Positions 38,301-53,300 of a stretch of DNA of 64,000 nucleotides are shown here, in pieces (the stretch's first letter is position 1; every line of letters begins with the position of its first letter). This DNA is from Yponomeuta sedellus (taxonomy: Eukaryota > Arthropoda > Insecta > Lepidoptera > Yponomeutidae). The position numbers and the translations under genes were made by a program. The stretch spans positions 6,950,516 through 7,014,515 of the forward strand of contig OW203734.1 in assembly GCA_934045075.1 (NCBI GenBank), given 5' to 3'. Under the pieces are notes generated by a model. That model saw only the letters and a program-made list of their open reading frames with translations, was not told the DNA's origin and did no database searches.

Positions 38301-41300
38301 TTTTTTATCGCCCTGCTGAAAAGTTAACTTAAATTACAACTTTAACAAATGTTTTATCCCGTCCGTCGCCTTTTAGTAGGAATTCATCAGAGAGAAAATT
38401 TTGTAAACTTACGCTTTTCTATTGTTTGAGAATAATGGTTCCTTATAAAAAATACAGAAGTACTTATCCAAGTCTGAAGTGGAAAACAACAATGGATGTG
38501 GATGTAGAAAACAAAAATGAATCTAATTAGATCGATACATAGAGAACACTTTATTGGATATTAATTATTTGGAAAAATATCCAGGGTATCTGTAGAGTGA
38601 ATTTTAAATCGTGAAACTTACTGACATTGATTTCAAAATATACTTCGATGGCGTTAAGGCGTTACCATATTAACGCCTTTAAACACAAATTCTGAAATGG
38701 CAGGCGCTGATTCGCGACGCGTTCACGTAACAAACGTGAAGATACTATACAATACACACATTAATTAACGATTCTGCTACCATTACGTATTCCGCATTAT
38801 AAATATTGTAACAGACATTCTTATGATCTTATATGTCTACTTCTGGAGTATTTATTAGAATGCCGCACGCATTGAATTTTGTTCCGGAAGTGTAAACAAT
38901 CGTTTAATTGTGTGCCCATTGTGTGTTATCCGCTTCCAAATTGGTCGCACAGATATCTAAACAGAAAACACACTGTTGATAAAGTAATGTTCTGATTCGG
39001 TCGTCATTTGCAGGTAAAAATCATCCATGTTTTAAGCGTCACATGCGTGCAATAAACGAAAATGAGAATAAATTAATCTTACGTGCAAAATGGACCACTT
39101 TCACGTCAATACCTAGACACCGTTAAAATTAAATGCTTTCTGTTCGCACCAATCTTAGTTTCTAGCGATATCTGTCGGATCGTTTGTATGGTAGTTTTCT
39201 GCAACTTTCTTTCCATTACGCTAAGCGTATTATTTAAATTCGACACATGGTCGCAGTGACATAATTTTCGTAATCGGCAATAAATATGAAAATGAGGAAG
39301 ATCGGGGACACCGAAATGTAAAAAATATGCTAAGGCCGATCTGCGCCTCCTATTCTCTAGGCCTTCGTTATTCCAATATTCCAAAAGTCATTTGTAATCT
39401 ACAAATAACCTTTCCTGATTTTTTTGTTCCGCTGTTCAGTTTATATGTTTTTACGTCATTATTCCGACTATCGTTGATCCACGATGGGCAATAAGCAAGA
39501 ACGTTTTACCCAATAAAACATGTGTGGATATTTTACCGCGTTCTTTGAGAGAAGGCCTGTGCCCAGCAGTTGGACGTATTATGCAGGAATGCATTTAACA
39601 ATTAGTTGATTTTGTTTTTTTGCACTTTATTATGCGAATCAATTTAGCTGCTTCTAGAAGATAAAATGGAAACTGGAGTCAAAGAAGTCAAAATATATCA
39701 TAGAAAAGTAAAAAAAATAAAAAAATAACTTTAATTTTACGTTAATTCGTGCTTGTATTCCGGCGTTGTAGGATCAGTTGTCACATAGTACGTACGAACC
39801 TGACCCTTCTGACTTGACGGGACCAGACCTTTAACTGATTTTTATTTTCGTAAACTAGGTACTTTCTTGAGTATGGCAAGAGTTTTCTCTACTGTCCTAT
39901 GTATAGGCAGCGTGCTCTCTTACCAGAATTCTTTTAATAAGCAATAAGGGCGCCAATTGTACTCTGCATCTTTACATGTTTTGTAATATGTGCTCTGGTG
40001 TACAATAAAGAATATTACACTATTTTTATTTTTAATGCACTAACCCGTGCTAAGGAACAAATTTAAAAACCTATTTAGAGGCTTTTTAGCCTCTAAATAG
40101 GTTTTTAAATTTGTTCCTTTTTAGCCTCTAAATAGGTTTTAAAATTTGTTCCTTAGCACGGGTTAGTGCATTAAAAATAAAAATTGTGTAATCATGTGGG
40201 TACAGTGATATCGTTCCGATGTTAAAACCTAACTGCAAAGTAGGTAGTCGGGGCTGTAAGTAATGCAATTTGCTTAAGTCAGATGTCGCTGCCTGTACGT
40301 AATACAGAGAATATTGTAAAGAGGTTCGAAATTTCACTGATGCCGTGAGTCGCCCATTGGCTCAATTGGTAGAGCGCTGGTACGGATAGCCAGAGGTTGC
40401 GGGTTCGAATCCCGGCATGGGTGAAATTTTTAGCCTCTAAATAGGTTTTTAAATAAAGAATATTCTTATTTTATTTACTTTTAGGTCAGTGTTACCTATC
40501 TTTGACTGGTTTTTCCTCCTGCAGGCCGAGTCGGAAGTGGCGGCGCTTAACCGTCGCATTCAGCTGCTGGAAGAGGACCTGGAGCGCTCTGAGGAGCGCC
40601 TCGCCACCGCCACGGCCAAGCTGTCCGAGGCCAGTCAGGCCGCCGACGAGTCCGAACGGTGAGCTCGCAACTGGGTTGTCATTAGGACCGTGGGGAATCG
40701 AAGGGTTGTGAAAAAAGCGTAACTGACTAATAGTTCAAATGAGCTCGTAACAAGGTTGACGTTAGGACATTAGGTGGGGAATCGAAGGGTTATGAAAATA
40801 GCATAACTGACTAATAGTTCAAATGATCTCTCGTAACAACGTTGACATTATGACGATGGAGAACAGCGAAGAACACATTTAGAATGAAAAGGTTAACGGT
40901 ACAGCATAGGAACAGACTAATATACTCGTACAACATAGGAAGGACAAATACGATACGTTCGAAACAGAATTGACGTTAGATCGATGGAGAATTGGAAGGG
41001 TTGTGGGAATAGCTTCGTAACTTATTTGGGTCGCAATCAGACATAAGTTTATTGATACGATAAACATAGAACATTGACTTAAAGATCTTAATAGTTCTAG
41101 GTGAAAATTTATAGTAAAAAATAACAAAATACAACTATTTAAAATAAAAAGGAAATTAACCTTTTTAATATGTGCCATGCACCTTCTTGTTGTACATAAC
41201 TGAGGCATAGTTCAACCGTGAGCTTGTAACAGGGTAGACGTTGGGGCAGTCGAGACTCGAAGGGTTGAAGAAATAGCATATACACTTAGGAATAATTAGG

Positions 41301-44300
41301 GCTTGCAACGTTGACGTGAACAATCCAAGGGTTGTAGGAACAGTGAGAATTTACGAATAGTTTGATTGCGGATCAGAAGTGTAATAAAAATTGCTTCCAC
41401 ACAACACAAAGACTTGTATGAGTATTTAGAGAGATTGATGACAATTTATTGCACAGCCAGAAAAAAGGTAGCTACAAGGACATTTACAAAAGTTACGAAA
41501 AGGAAACGTATGATGACGAGTACCAGTAATTGGATGGTGGAATATTATTCCTTTTTTCTGGTTGTGCAATATAGTGTTCTCTAAATATTTTTCTATTGTA
41601 AGTTTATACTGTTTATTATAGTATTGTAGTGAATGACAAATGCACATAGGACTTATTTTTTCATATCGGTAAAGATGTAAGAATATTAATTTAATGACAT
41701 TGCCCTATGCCCTACACATATTAAAATAATGTTCTGAGATGCCCCCAAAAGATATCTCTTATTTTATGTCTAACAGTGTTATGCATGAGTGTTTTATCGT
41801 TTTCCTTATTAAAATAACATTTAGCCACATTTCTAACGCGAAAGAAAAAAAACTTAAGGCTGTGTTTGCGACGGGCATGCTGTCTCGCTCGCACAAGAAC
41901 ATTTATTTGGTGATTGTAATAAATTAAGTATACTTTTTATAAATTTGAAGATAAATCTGGGGATTTGATAGATATTACAATTACGGACGTTCTACACATA
42001 TTTTTGTTGTGTTGTAGGTACCTATTTTTGGTTTGAGAACAATTGATTCTAAAATTATTAGTTTTGAATACAACTTTTACCGAAATTTACTATAGGAAAA
42101 CAAAAATATATTTAAAACAAATCCTCACACCAATTTATTAAAAAAAAAATTACAATAACTAAAAATGTCAGATTGTGCGAGTGAGACAAAATGCCCCACG
42201 TAAGACCGGCCTTGAACCATTTTTGACAGATTCTTGCACATTATTTAGGATTCATCTCTTTGTTTTCATTTAGTCTAATTCGAAATTATGTTTTGTTCGA
42301 GTTTACTGTTACTTGTTAAACATCGTTGCTGTGATTTCAAGTTTCGAACGCGCGCCTCGTAACAGATTGACTATTTGTATTCTGATAAAAAATATTTTTT
42401 CAAATAAGCCAGCTGAAAGCGCCTTTTCCAATTTCGAACGCAAGGCAGCCTTCTGCTGGCTTGAAATTGTAAAACAGGACTGCCGACATTCGAAGCTTGA
42501 GACGCCCTAACCATGAGTCGTTGTTAACCCGCCCGCATGTGTTTGGCCCCACTAACACAGAATACGCAAGGCGTTGGAGAACAGAACCAATATGGAGGAC
42601 GACCGGGTCGCCATCTTGGAAGCGCAGCTGTCCCAGGCCAAGCTCATCGCTGAGGAGTCTGACAAGAAATACGAGGAGGTGAACGCTTGTTTCTACCGTA
42701 GTGGACGGCTCTGATAGGTCATATTATAATGGTCTTAGAGTCGACTAAACTATGCTCCTTACAAGCAGAGTTTTCATGAAGCAAGATCAATATAAGATGA
42801 TGTTTTTAGAGAATGAGGTAGTAACACTCTGAGAATTCACTTGGGATAGCGATCAAAGACTTTCACTTAAAAGCCTTTTTGATGACAACCCCTCTCGCTC
42901 ACCCATGCTATATTTTTGATTGTAATTTTTTTTTTATAATTTTGACGAATTTAGGATAACAAACGTAATTTTTTATGTAATTAAAATCTACGGACTTTTG
43001 CTATATAATGAAATAAAGTATATTTGTTTTCTTAGTGGACTAAAGTGGAAAATGAGAAAACAGAGGAAACTAGTTTAAAAAGGTCACAATTTTTTATACC
43101 ATCTCTCTCCGTAAAATAATTAAATACATCAAATGTACATGATTTAATTTTTACTAATTCATACCTAATTATTTTTTCTAAAACTTTAAAGAATCTTATT
43201 ATTGTTGTTCACTCATTAAAAATAATAAAATATGCGAGCGTCAGGTAAGGCGACGTCATACAAGCCCTTAAACACCAGTCTGTAACTTGAAATGTATCCA
43301 AAAAGAACTATACTTATATTTTCAAACTAATTTAATTTATAATTTATTCGTCCATTTTACGTGTGTCTTCGTCATCCAAATTCAAATGAATTCACCAAAC
43401 GGTGGCAGTAAAACCTGCGAAGCCCAGCCCCAAGCAAATTCTCAGATCTGTCAGCGCCTGTGACTGACTATTTTTAGAAAGTTCATGTTCTTGATCTTTG
43501 TAACTTGGCATTTGAAACACTATTTCCATGTTAAGTAATTCATTCTTCAATTCTTGTATTAGACAAAACTATTATTTGTTGCCCAATGCCAAATTATATT
43601 GACCAGTTCGTAGTTACAGGTAACTACTGCACCAGTTTCGCTAATCACTCAAATTAGCAAACTAATCACGGATGTTTCAGAAGCGTTAGCGAAATTTTGT
43701 GCATTATTTACAACCGTTCTTTCATCACCTAGTTTCTAATAATGCTACGTATTCATAACAATATCTTAGTCTGTATTGAGACCGATATTAATATACTTTC
43801 TCGGAACTGTGTCTCAATCACATCGTAATTTAATATCGATCTCGAAACAGAGTGTCTTTTTTAACCTTGAATACAGGGTTTCCGGTGCGCGGCCGTATTC
43901 CAGCTTCCATACGTGTTTCCTCTACTATCGTGTTTCGTTTTTGCATGTCGTTGTCTTCTGAGTTCTAACCTTTCCTCCTTCAGTAGGGTTACCCTTGAAA
44001 TTTAGGCGTAGTTACGTCCAATGTTGGTGCCAGTCATGGCAGCCAGCCAGTAGGTGTGTTTTTACTTTTGTTCAAATATTTGTCGTTGTTGGGTCCAGCG
44101 CCCGCAAAGTACTGGAGAACAAGTCGCTGACGGATGAGGAGCGTATGGATGCCCTGGAGAACCAGCTGAAGGAGGCGCGCTTCCTGGCTGAGGAGGCTGA
44201 CAAGAAATACGACGAGGTCTTTATGATGACGTGTCACTGTTGTTTGGACCTGACTGCTTGTTTTGACCCTGCCGACACACTCACACTGCTAGGCTTAGGT

Positions 44301-47300
44301 CCGTTTCAAACCGCTAATTCTATTCAAGATCTTTAATGGCCTTACAAATAAAGCGTTTTAGTACTAAAACCTTGGTAGTTAATTAAAAATGTTGTATCCA
44401 ACAACATTTGTGGCATATCAAGTATACCTGATTGTAGACGACTATGTGAATTAGCAATCAGAAGATACTAAGAAAAATTTCTAATACCCACAATTCCCGA
44501 AACATGTCGGTTAGATTGTCATTTACAAAAACTTTCGTTCTACTACTTTTGGATTTTTGTGTTCAATTTAATATTACAAATTTGCTCTGTTTATGCACGT
44601 TATTGTTGCATAGATAAACCATTAAACCATTGTTTATTCAGTAGACATTCTTCTATGTACAGCAATAATTTACTGAAGGCATTACTTTACATTGTTAGAG
44701 CGGATAAAGCTATTGCTAAGCGGATAGCTGTTAAAAATATAAATCCGAGAAAAATGGTTTTAAAACTCTTAGGTTGAATTCCAGACACGCTTTCAAATAC
44801 GGAAATAATCAAGTTATTTGTTTGCTCCCAGGGTATTTATGGATACAATATACAAATCCCTGGTAAATATTTCATGGCTTCGATAGGATTTCAAGGAATA
44901 TTTGTTTCCATCCAAGGAGTCTGAATTAGGAAAGAATATACTTAATCGTTTGTTTGTGCTATGATCTTGGATAAACTAGCGGGATAACGGATCTAAGTTT
45001 GAACTGCACATGTTCAAGATTACTGTCTCTTCATGCAGAAAACACATTAAGAATGAGCATGTGTGGGAGTGTGAGGATCTGATTGATGTCATATTTTTCT
45101 TTGATGAGTTTTTATGAACTAACATAACATGTGATGATTATTCCGAGCGTTCCACAAATAACCCATTTTTGTGTTCAACATCCCACTTACAAAATAAAAT
45201 GATTCCTGTTTTATGTCAACTTACAAGTTTGAACATAATATTATTGTTGTCGGACTAACAACTCCATAAAACTCCAAAGGTGTCATTCAATCATCTCTTA
45301 TGCAAGCATGATTGGTTTTGCAACCGCAGTACCTACCTTCTGGCTAAGAAGATAAGGTACGAAACGGTCCTTGCTTCTTTCACACGATTTATAAGTGTAA
45401 CTATCTTCAAAGGTCACCATATGGCAGTTTCTTGTAAATAATATGTCCTAATTCCCCCTGACAGTGCGTGACCCTGTAAGCCAAAAGCGTCGGGCAGTAC
45501 CTAGCCTTCCTAACATGGACTCGATATCTCCGATCTTGGTTTCCTTTGCCTTCTACGGTAAAGACAAGTCTCAGTTACCTGCACATGTTGTCTCTTACAT
45601 AAGTGCCTTTTAAAACAGCTTTATGACTGTGAAGGTTGTGTATAAATTGTAGAAGTTTTCCTAGTGACCCTAACTATGGATTGTATATTATACTACCATT
45701 TCTACGCGAGCTCCTTGAAATTGCCGAAAATCATTTATTTAAATCGATTTCTGAGAGCTCGCGTGACCGTTTGCGTTTTTTCCCTTTTCCTCACTAGAAT
45801 GCCGAAAGGAGACTGCTAATTTGGAGACTTCGTGTGATAATTTTTTGTCGGTGTTGATAAGATTTGTGGTCCCGCCAGGTCGCTCGTAAGCTCGCCATGG
45901 TTGAAGCTGATCTGGAGCGTGCTGAGGAGCGTGCCGAGTCCGGCGAATCGTAGGTTTCAACCCAAACACCGCCCTAACACTCATTATCCTAAGACTGACA
46001 TTCCGCCGGCAAAGACTTGTGGAACGAAGTTTATAGCAGAATCTCTTATTTCAGTCAGTACACAAGATAATGAGCGTTCGGCAGTCGGTATTACAGTATT
46101 GATTTGCAAGCTGCCGCCAGCCGTTATGCATGGTTGTTTCATTTGCATTCTTAACGTGACTGCACAGTAACCCGATTTGCAGATTGGTATTTTCTAACAT
46201 TCGACCTCACAGTTTTTTTTTCTTTAGATGCATGTCTTTTTTAGGTCGCGATGGTAGCCGGGACGCAGATTCACCCTATGTTTTTACTTTGGTTTCTTTT
46301 TTTCGACGTAGCATTTTAGTTTATAAGCTCTACATCAGCATCGCTTGTGAGTCAAGCGTTGTTGTGTATAAGTATCAGACTAAAACAAGGGTTGCCCCAT
46401 CTCATAGATGTTTCTTTTTACGATGTGTAACACTATCATGTCCGTGTGTCGACTTACATACCTGTCTTCAGTGTTTATCACTTAAATGTGGCTATAGTGT
46501 TAAAGGTTAGGGTGCCGTGAAATATGTGTGGTATAGGGCAATTTTCCTTTTCAGATTTGCACCACATTACACCAGAATTACTGGCCTTATGCGTGCCGCA
46601 CTTATACAAGCGCACACATCACATAACGATAAAGATAACGCACTAGATAGCACTTAGTAAATTATATTTTTTAAAACAAGATGAATTTTAGAACTAAAAT
46701 GTTTTGGGACAACCCTCGTTTATATTTTTTTAATATTGACGGAGTTCTGACGCCGCTCTCGACTGGACCGCTTCTGTTTTTCCGCATTTAGCTGTTGTTT
46801 TGATACTGTGTGTTTTAGCTTTCTCCTCATCACCCACCAACTTGCTTGTACATGTACAGCATTGGATCCCGTTGGACTAATACTAGCACATTAAAAGTAA
46901 AACATTAAATACCTAAAATAATGGTTCATTTTGAAACCAATTAAAGTTGCATATGTCAACGAAATACTTCAGACACCCCGCCCAGACCAGGGAAAATAAA
47001 CAGGGGTGTGCTTCCACCGATCTAATTGACTTAGATTACCATAGAAGCACTACAACCCTTTCTTCCCTACCCTACACCACCCTAGCACCATAAAAAACCA
47101 CGACAAATAAGAAGCTTGAATTTTCACTGCACTGTCGAGGCATCGAGGTTGAGAGCGACGCCCGTCTCCGAGTAGTGTGAGTGTTGTGTGTGTATGTGTT
47201 GTTGTGTGTGCTAAACGCTCGGCCGGCTAAAGGTGGCGCGGAAACTGGTGATGATGGAGCAGGACCTCGAGCGTGCCGAGGAGCGGGCTGAGCAGAGCGA

Positions 47301-50300
47301 CAGGTGAGTTGCACATCGCACTAGCATCTGATGGTGGCACCTCGCCTGTCTGCTGGCATAATTTAAAAATACTGGCCGGTTAGAAAAGAAAAAACAACGT
47401 TTCGATTTCTTTTGTTCTTTTGGCGATTTTGATTGACAACGTTCGAGTCACAGACTACATAAATATACCACGTGTAAGGGTTGCCAGAGACAACAGTTCT
47501 CCGGACGAGTCTGGTCCGAAATGAGTAAAAAATATCCAGTTCTTTTAAAAGAAAGTTGCATAAAAAAATCCTTTTTTCTTGTGTCGTCACACTAGGTTCT
47601 TAACCAAATGCTTTTTTTTGGGACGAAACTTGTTCAACGAGATTGTTCTTACATAACAAAAGCAACCTTTTTATATCTTCACAGCCAGTCGTAACAGATT
47701 TTTAATTTTGTCAGCAGATAAACACCACTGATGCATAAGTGACATGAGTTTCTTTCACTCGGAGGAAAGTCATATCACATTACACTGAACATTGCAACAA
47801 GTTGTCTCACATCGAAATAGATGTATAACACGCTATATTTTTCTCTTGCCAACAAAATATGGAGTGTGAGCAAGTAGGTAGTGAAACGCAAAAAGTCTTA
47901 TTTCCGTTCACTTTTAAATGAGAACCGATTATTGCAAACAATTACTTGCATCAGTGTATTCACATTGAAAGTTATATGAGCCCATAAATACAAGAATTGA
48001 CTCATTAAAATAACTTGTGTAAATATATCTTATTATTGCGGGTTGCCAATTATAAATGACGAACCTGCCTTATAAGGATTTAAGTTTATCACCATCTTGG
48101 ATTGTTAAAATGTAAATGAACCTTGACTTCTTATTTTTATGGGTTCCGCTAACACCACCACAGCTTACATTTACCACATGTAATAATGATATATTTGTAC
48201 GGAGCAATATAAAATAAAGTGTATCAAAAAAACAAAGTTCTCTCTGCCGTGTGAATAATTCATTTCGTTCGCTTTTTACCTATTCAGTTGACAGTTACCT
48301 AAAGCACAGTTGACATGAATACAATAGTCACGTCATAATGCCTCGTCGCAAATGCACATTACGTAAACCATGTTCGACGTTAGAAAATATATGGCGACTG
48401 TAGATGTTTGTCTTCCTCGCATGTGTTTAAATTAGCATAGTTCAGCAATTGACGGTTTGATTGATAAGTGTGTTAATGTATGACGAGTATTTAGGTCGAT
48501 GCGCCAATGGTTGTTCTATGGATGTTTAATTGAAGCCCATTCATGGCCCATGAACACATGTATAACCTTCCAACCTTCAATGCCTATTAGATAAATTATT
48601 AAGCAATTATAATTGATGATTTATACCTAAGTGCCTGATGTAAAATGTTGGTAAGGGAATTTTTTATTTTTGTTATTTCAAAATTGTCAGCGCAGTCAAA
48701 AACCCCTTCGCCCAAAAATTACTACTTAGATTTAATTAAATTGCGCATTAAAGCTGGTAAAACAATTTAAGTTCCTGGTGACCTTTTTGGTACCATACAA
48801 AATTGGAATTAATACAACAAAACCAGCTCTTATTTATTTTCTCAGTCCTCAGTAGAAATCATAAACCCTAAAAAAAATTTTTGCTAATCTGAGAAAACGT
48901 CCTAAAACGATTATTAATAAAGAGTTATCAGTCTATTTTAAAAGTCAGTGCAACGAAAATCAAGCACAATCCATACCATTAATGTCAAAATAAAAAAGTA
49001 AATGCTATTGCAGTGAGATTTGATTGTTCTCTTTTACCAAATTCCAGCAAAATCGTCGAGCTTGAGGAGGAGCTCCGCGTTGTCGGCAACAACCTGAAGT
49101 CCCTCGAGGTCTCTGAGGAGAAGGTATGTTACGAAACATTTTATACCTTATTCCTTTCTTTTATCAGCTACAAACAATTATTGTTTTTTACATTTAAATC
49201 TGCTCTTTATCTTATCTGGTTAAAGAAAATAGTTAACAATTATTTTCTTCAAAGTACAGATTATACTCAGGATTAGAATGATGTAATATGGTTTTATAAT
49301 AAAGCTAAGCTCGCTAGAGCTACTGTTTCAATGAGTAGCATCTACGAAAATGTGTCCCAGTTCGAAAATTTCAAATAATATGTATATTTATTACTATCGT
49401 AATTTTGAATGATGCACCAACCATTCTAAGTATTAGCGTAAGCCCATAATATTTTATTTCCCTGTCATTTTATTGTAATTTTAGTAAAACTATATGCGAA
49501 GCCTGAATCAAATTACACGTAGCAATGTCTTTTAGACGAAATTATTACAAATAATGAGTATGTACCAGTACCTATAGTTATCTCGATCACTAAGTGAGTA
49601 CTGTTTATACAGGCCAACCAACGTGAGGAGGAGTACAAAAATCAGATCAAAACCCTCACCACTCGCCTAAAGGAGGTGTGAATGCGTTACAGGAAGCGGT
49701 TTTGTTGGCCGCGAGTGTATAGAGTACGCTTGCTAACTGCATTCTACCGCACACACCCTTTAGTTGTGTAGCCTTTCTGTGCCTGGCTCATCGTAGAAAA
49801 CACAATGAAAGCATGTGTTTTGTCCGCTTTAGGGCACCTTGTAGATATTTATTGCAAGTAAAACTTGTGATTACATTGAAAAGGGCACAGAAAGGTAGTG
49901 CGTTTTAATCTATTTCGTTTCGCTGCGATTTTTTTCAAAAATTCTTAACTCTCTTTAATACGTTTATACTTTTGTGAATGTACATTTTCTCCTCTAACAG
50001 TTGTGTCCTAAACTTTGTTGTTAGCGTTTTATTTTCTTAACTACTTTTTTTTCTATTCGCGCCTCGCGGTGTCGCCATAGTGGAGTGACACTGCGAGGCG
50101 CTGCATGAAGTTCCGTGTTCGCCGTTGTCGAGTGTTGTTTGTTAATAAAACATGACCGCAGGCGACACAAAGGGAAGAAACGTTCGGGAACCGCGTCAAG
50201 TTGCTGGACGGCCAGCTCAAGGAGGTAACGGAGCGACAAGCGAGCCGGTCCCGGCGTAGATAGACGGTTTCGGTTTATAGTCACAGCACACGCTCATCGC

Positions 50301-53300
50301 CATCTATATGTGGGATATAGACATACCCTATCATCCTATGAAGATCCAATAACGTAGCTTGTGGCTTTTAAGCAAACAAATTAAATGATCCAATAAAAAA
50401 ACTATTACTTGTCATGCGTGATGATACAGTATCATATAAAGTACGATTTGCTAACAACATTATCAACCTCGAGCCTCTCCGTAAGAAGGCCCAATCTTAG
50501 CTGATCTGCGTGCATTGGAAATAACCACAATGATCTAAAGGTAATTTTGTTCGCGAGACCAGGCATATCAGTTCACTGATGCTTCGTTAGCTCATAAAGC
50601 AGTGTTTGTTAATTTAGTGGGGTGACAAGGTCGTATTGTATCTTCACAGCCAGGGTTGTAGGTTGTCGCAGGTCGTACGTTCGTTGTCTGGTGTAGGTCC
50701 GCCACAAAGCTGTCGGCGGTTGGTGCTTCATCTATGTATTTATCGCAGGGCCTCCTCCCTCCTGTAAACCTGTGTCTTAATTGTTTTCTTATCTATCTTT
50801 AATTTTATTATTTGTAACTTGCATCTGTCCTGTGATTGTACGCTTCTCATTTTTGTTCGTCCGTCATTAACATTGCCAATTTAACCCCCTTCACACCTTT
50901 CTACGGTCACAAGCGAAGCGAAGAGACTCATATTTGCTAATGCAGTTAACGACCACATTCGTAAAACCCACGCGTTCAGTTGCAATGACACTTTCTTTGT
51001 ACCTTGACTTCGCTGGAATGTTATCTAAACATTCCTTTGCATTATCAGTTCCTATTTATACATTGCGTTTTCAGTCATTGTTGAAGTCATTATACTAAAA
51101 TATAAATAAATATTGAGTCCCTTAATAATATTTCCGGAGATTTATATCGTAGCCTAATATTGTTTAATATTTTCATTGTTTTGTATTATGCTTGAAAACC
51201 TTTAAGAATTCGTTGCACCTTATAGTCATGATGTTCATGTTAAAGACCCAGAGTATCTTGACCGGACAAACAAAAATTCATAATTAGAAGTCATAGTTCA
51301 CGATCACGAAATGGAAGCGTACAATGGCAAGACAGCTGCCGGCATGTCGGTGGCTTGCCTGTCAGTAATCCCTACTATGTGGCTAGGCGATGGCGTCACG
51401 CGAACACGTCGAGGATAAGATCCACCATCTCTCGCAGAAACTCACGCAGGTAAGATGGAAGCTCTGGCTGGTATTCTGGTCTGAAGAAAGTAAAGTTTTT
51501 TTTTGAGAAAAAATTACAACAATAATTGTAAAAGAGGTCATGTACTCGTGAAAAAGAAAAAAATATGGAATTTACTTGAGATAGGTCGTTATAAAAGAAG
51601 ATGACAAAAGAATATATTAATTGTATTTCTTAATGATTCGCGATACACATAACTAAAATATTAATTTGTGACCTCTGGCTAAACATTTTGTGAAAAATTC
51701 AAGTCGATAAGTATGCACAAAACAACACAAAACTATGCACAATAAAAACATTCACATTTGATTTAGTAATTTGACCAGGATGCCGAATCAGTGATGACTA
51801 TATTTATATAAGAGTGTATAATTGGGGTATAAAGATGGACATATTATTATTTTTATCAGCCGTAGTGTCAGCCCACATCAGCACTTAGCTGCTTTTGGTG
51901 AAGGTAAATCGCATGGGATTTGTGTCGCTTTTAATGTTTAGTTTACTTAACAAATAGTTTTTGGTTTTGTTTTCAATATTAATTCAACAAGATAAATAAT
52001 GTGCCCACCCAATAAAAATTAAAAGTAAGAATGTATTGAAATCAATAACAACAGTTAAAAATATTGGGTTTCAATAATAGAGTCCACAGTTTTGCATGCT
52101 TCTCGAAAACAGTCTTTATTCTAAGAAACAAAATGTAACTAAAAAGAATATATTATAACCAAGAAAACGCAACCGAATAAAAAGAAAAAAAAAACAAGAA
52201 AGAAAAGTTTTTATCTAGAATAAAGGCTGTTTTCCCAGCAAGTTCGGAAATTAAAAAAGTTTTTCACGCAATTCCAGGCTGAGGCCCGCGCTGAGTTCGC
52301 TGAGCGCTCCGTGCAGAAATTGCAAAAGGAGGTCGACAGGCTTGAAGGTGAGATCTTCGCCGATATTATCAGATTGATATTATATCAATGAAAGAGGTGA
52401 ATTTTGACGAATCGAAGACATTCCAAATTCGAACAGGCCTATCAAAAATAGAAATCGCAAATGAATATGTATGCATACGAAATTTCGATTTAGGCGGACA
52501 ATGTCCCGTTCGCAAAATGTCCCTCCGACAAATTTCGTCAAAGTTTGCTTACTTATTCTTCATAAGGAGAGAGTTCCAGTAATTATGACAATATTATATT
52601 CACAATATAGTTTTCGAGATTTTACAGATATATTACAGAGTATTCGACAGTATACAGCAGTTCGGTTAAGTTATTCACAGAGATCTCTGAAGTCAAGTTA
52701 TAACATTTCGTTTGAACTTAACATAAAGCTTCGAGTTTTTTAAAATAAAAAATGCACTAAAATCATCTCAGACTCCATAAGAGCTGGCTTTCACTACTAT
52801 TTTTAAATCAATGCTGTAATATACTTTATTTTTAAGCTTATTTTTATCATCTTGCAATTTATCACGCTTAATATACTTTAAATTTTCATTGTAACATTTT
52901 TTAGAATTGTCGCCAATACACCGAACTGTAGTCGATGTTAGAATGCTCCCAGTTCTGTGTATATGTTTTTTTGGCATGAAGTGTTTCAGTGTTGTCCTTT
53001 ACTAGATTTGCTCGGACATTCGATGTTTTTCCCTTAATGTGTTGCATGACTTATTGTTTTTTTTATAAGCTCGCCGATTCAAACAGAAAACAATATTTAC
53101 TAAAGAAGAAACCGTTGTATCGATTATCCTATCGTCAGACTTTTTTGTGCATCGTTTTTTGACACAGAAATTAGAAAAACAATTTAGGTAGAGTTTACAT
53201 CAAACTTTACATCCTATGCAATTAAAATGTAAAGTTTGATGTAAAGATCGTCGAGTAGAGTAGTCGACAGACTGTTCTCTATCAAAAAGCGATGTCCGCT

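Noticed and set aside
43995..44336. 113-codon plus-strand frame
   Set aside because: It is exon 4b of Tm1 read through both splice sites, not a separate gene.
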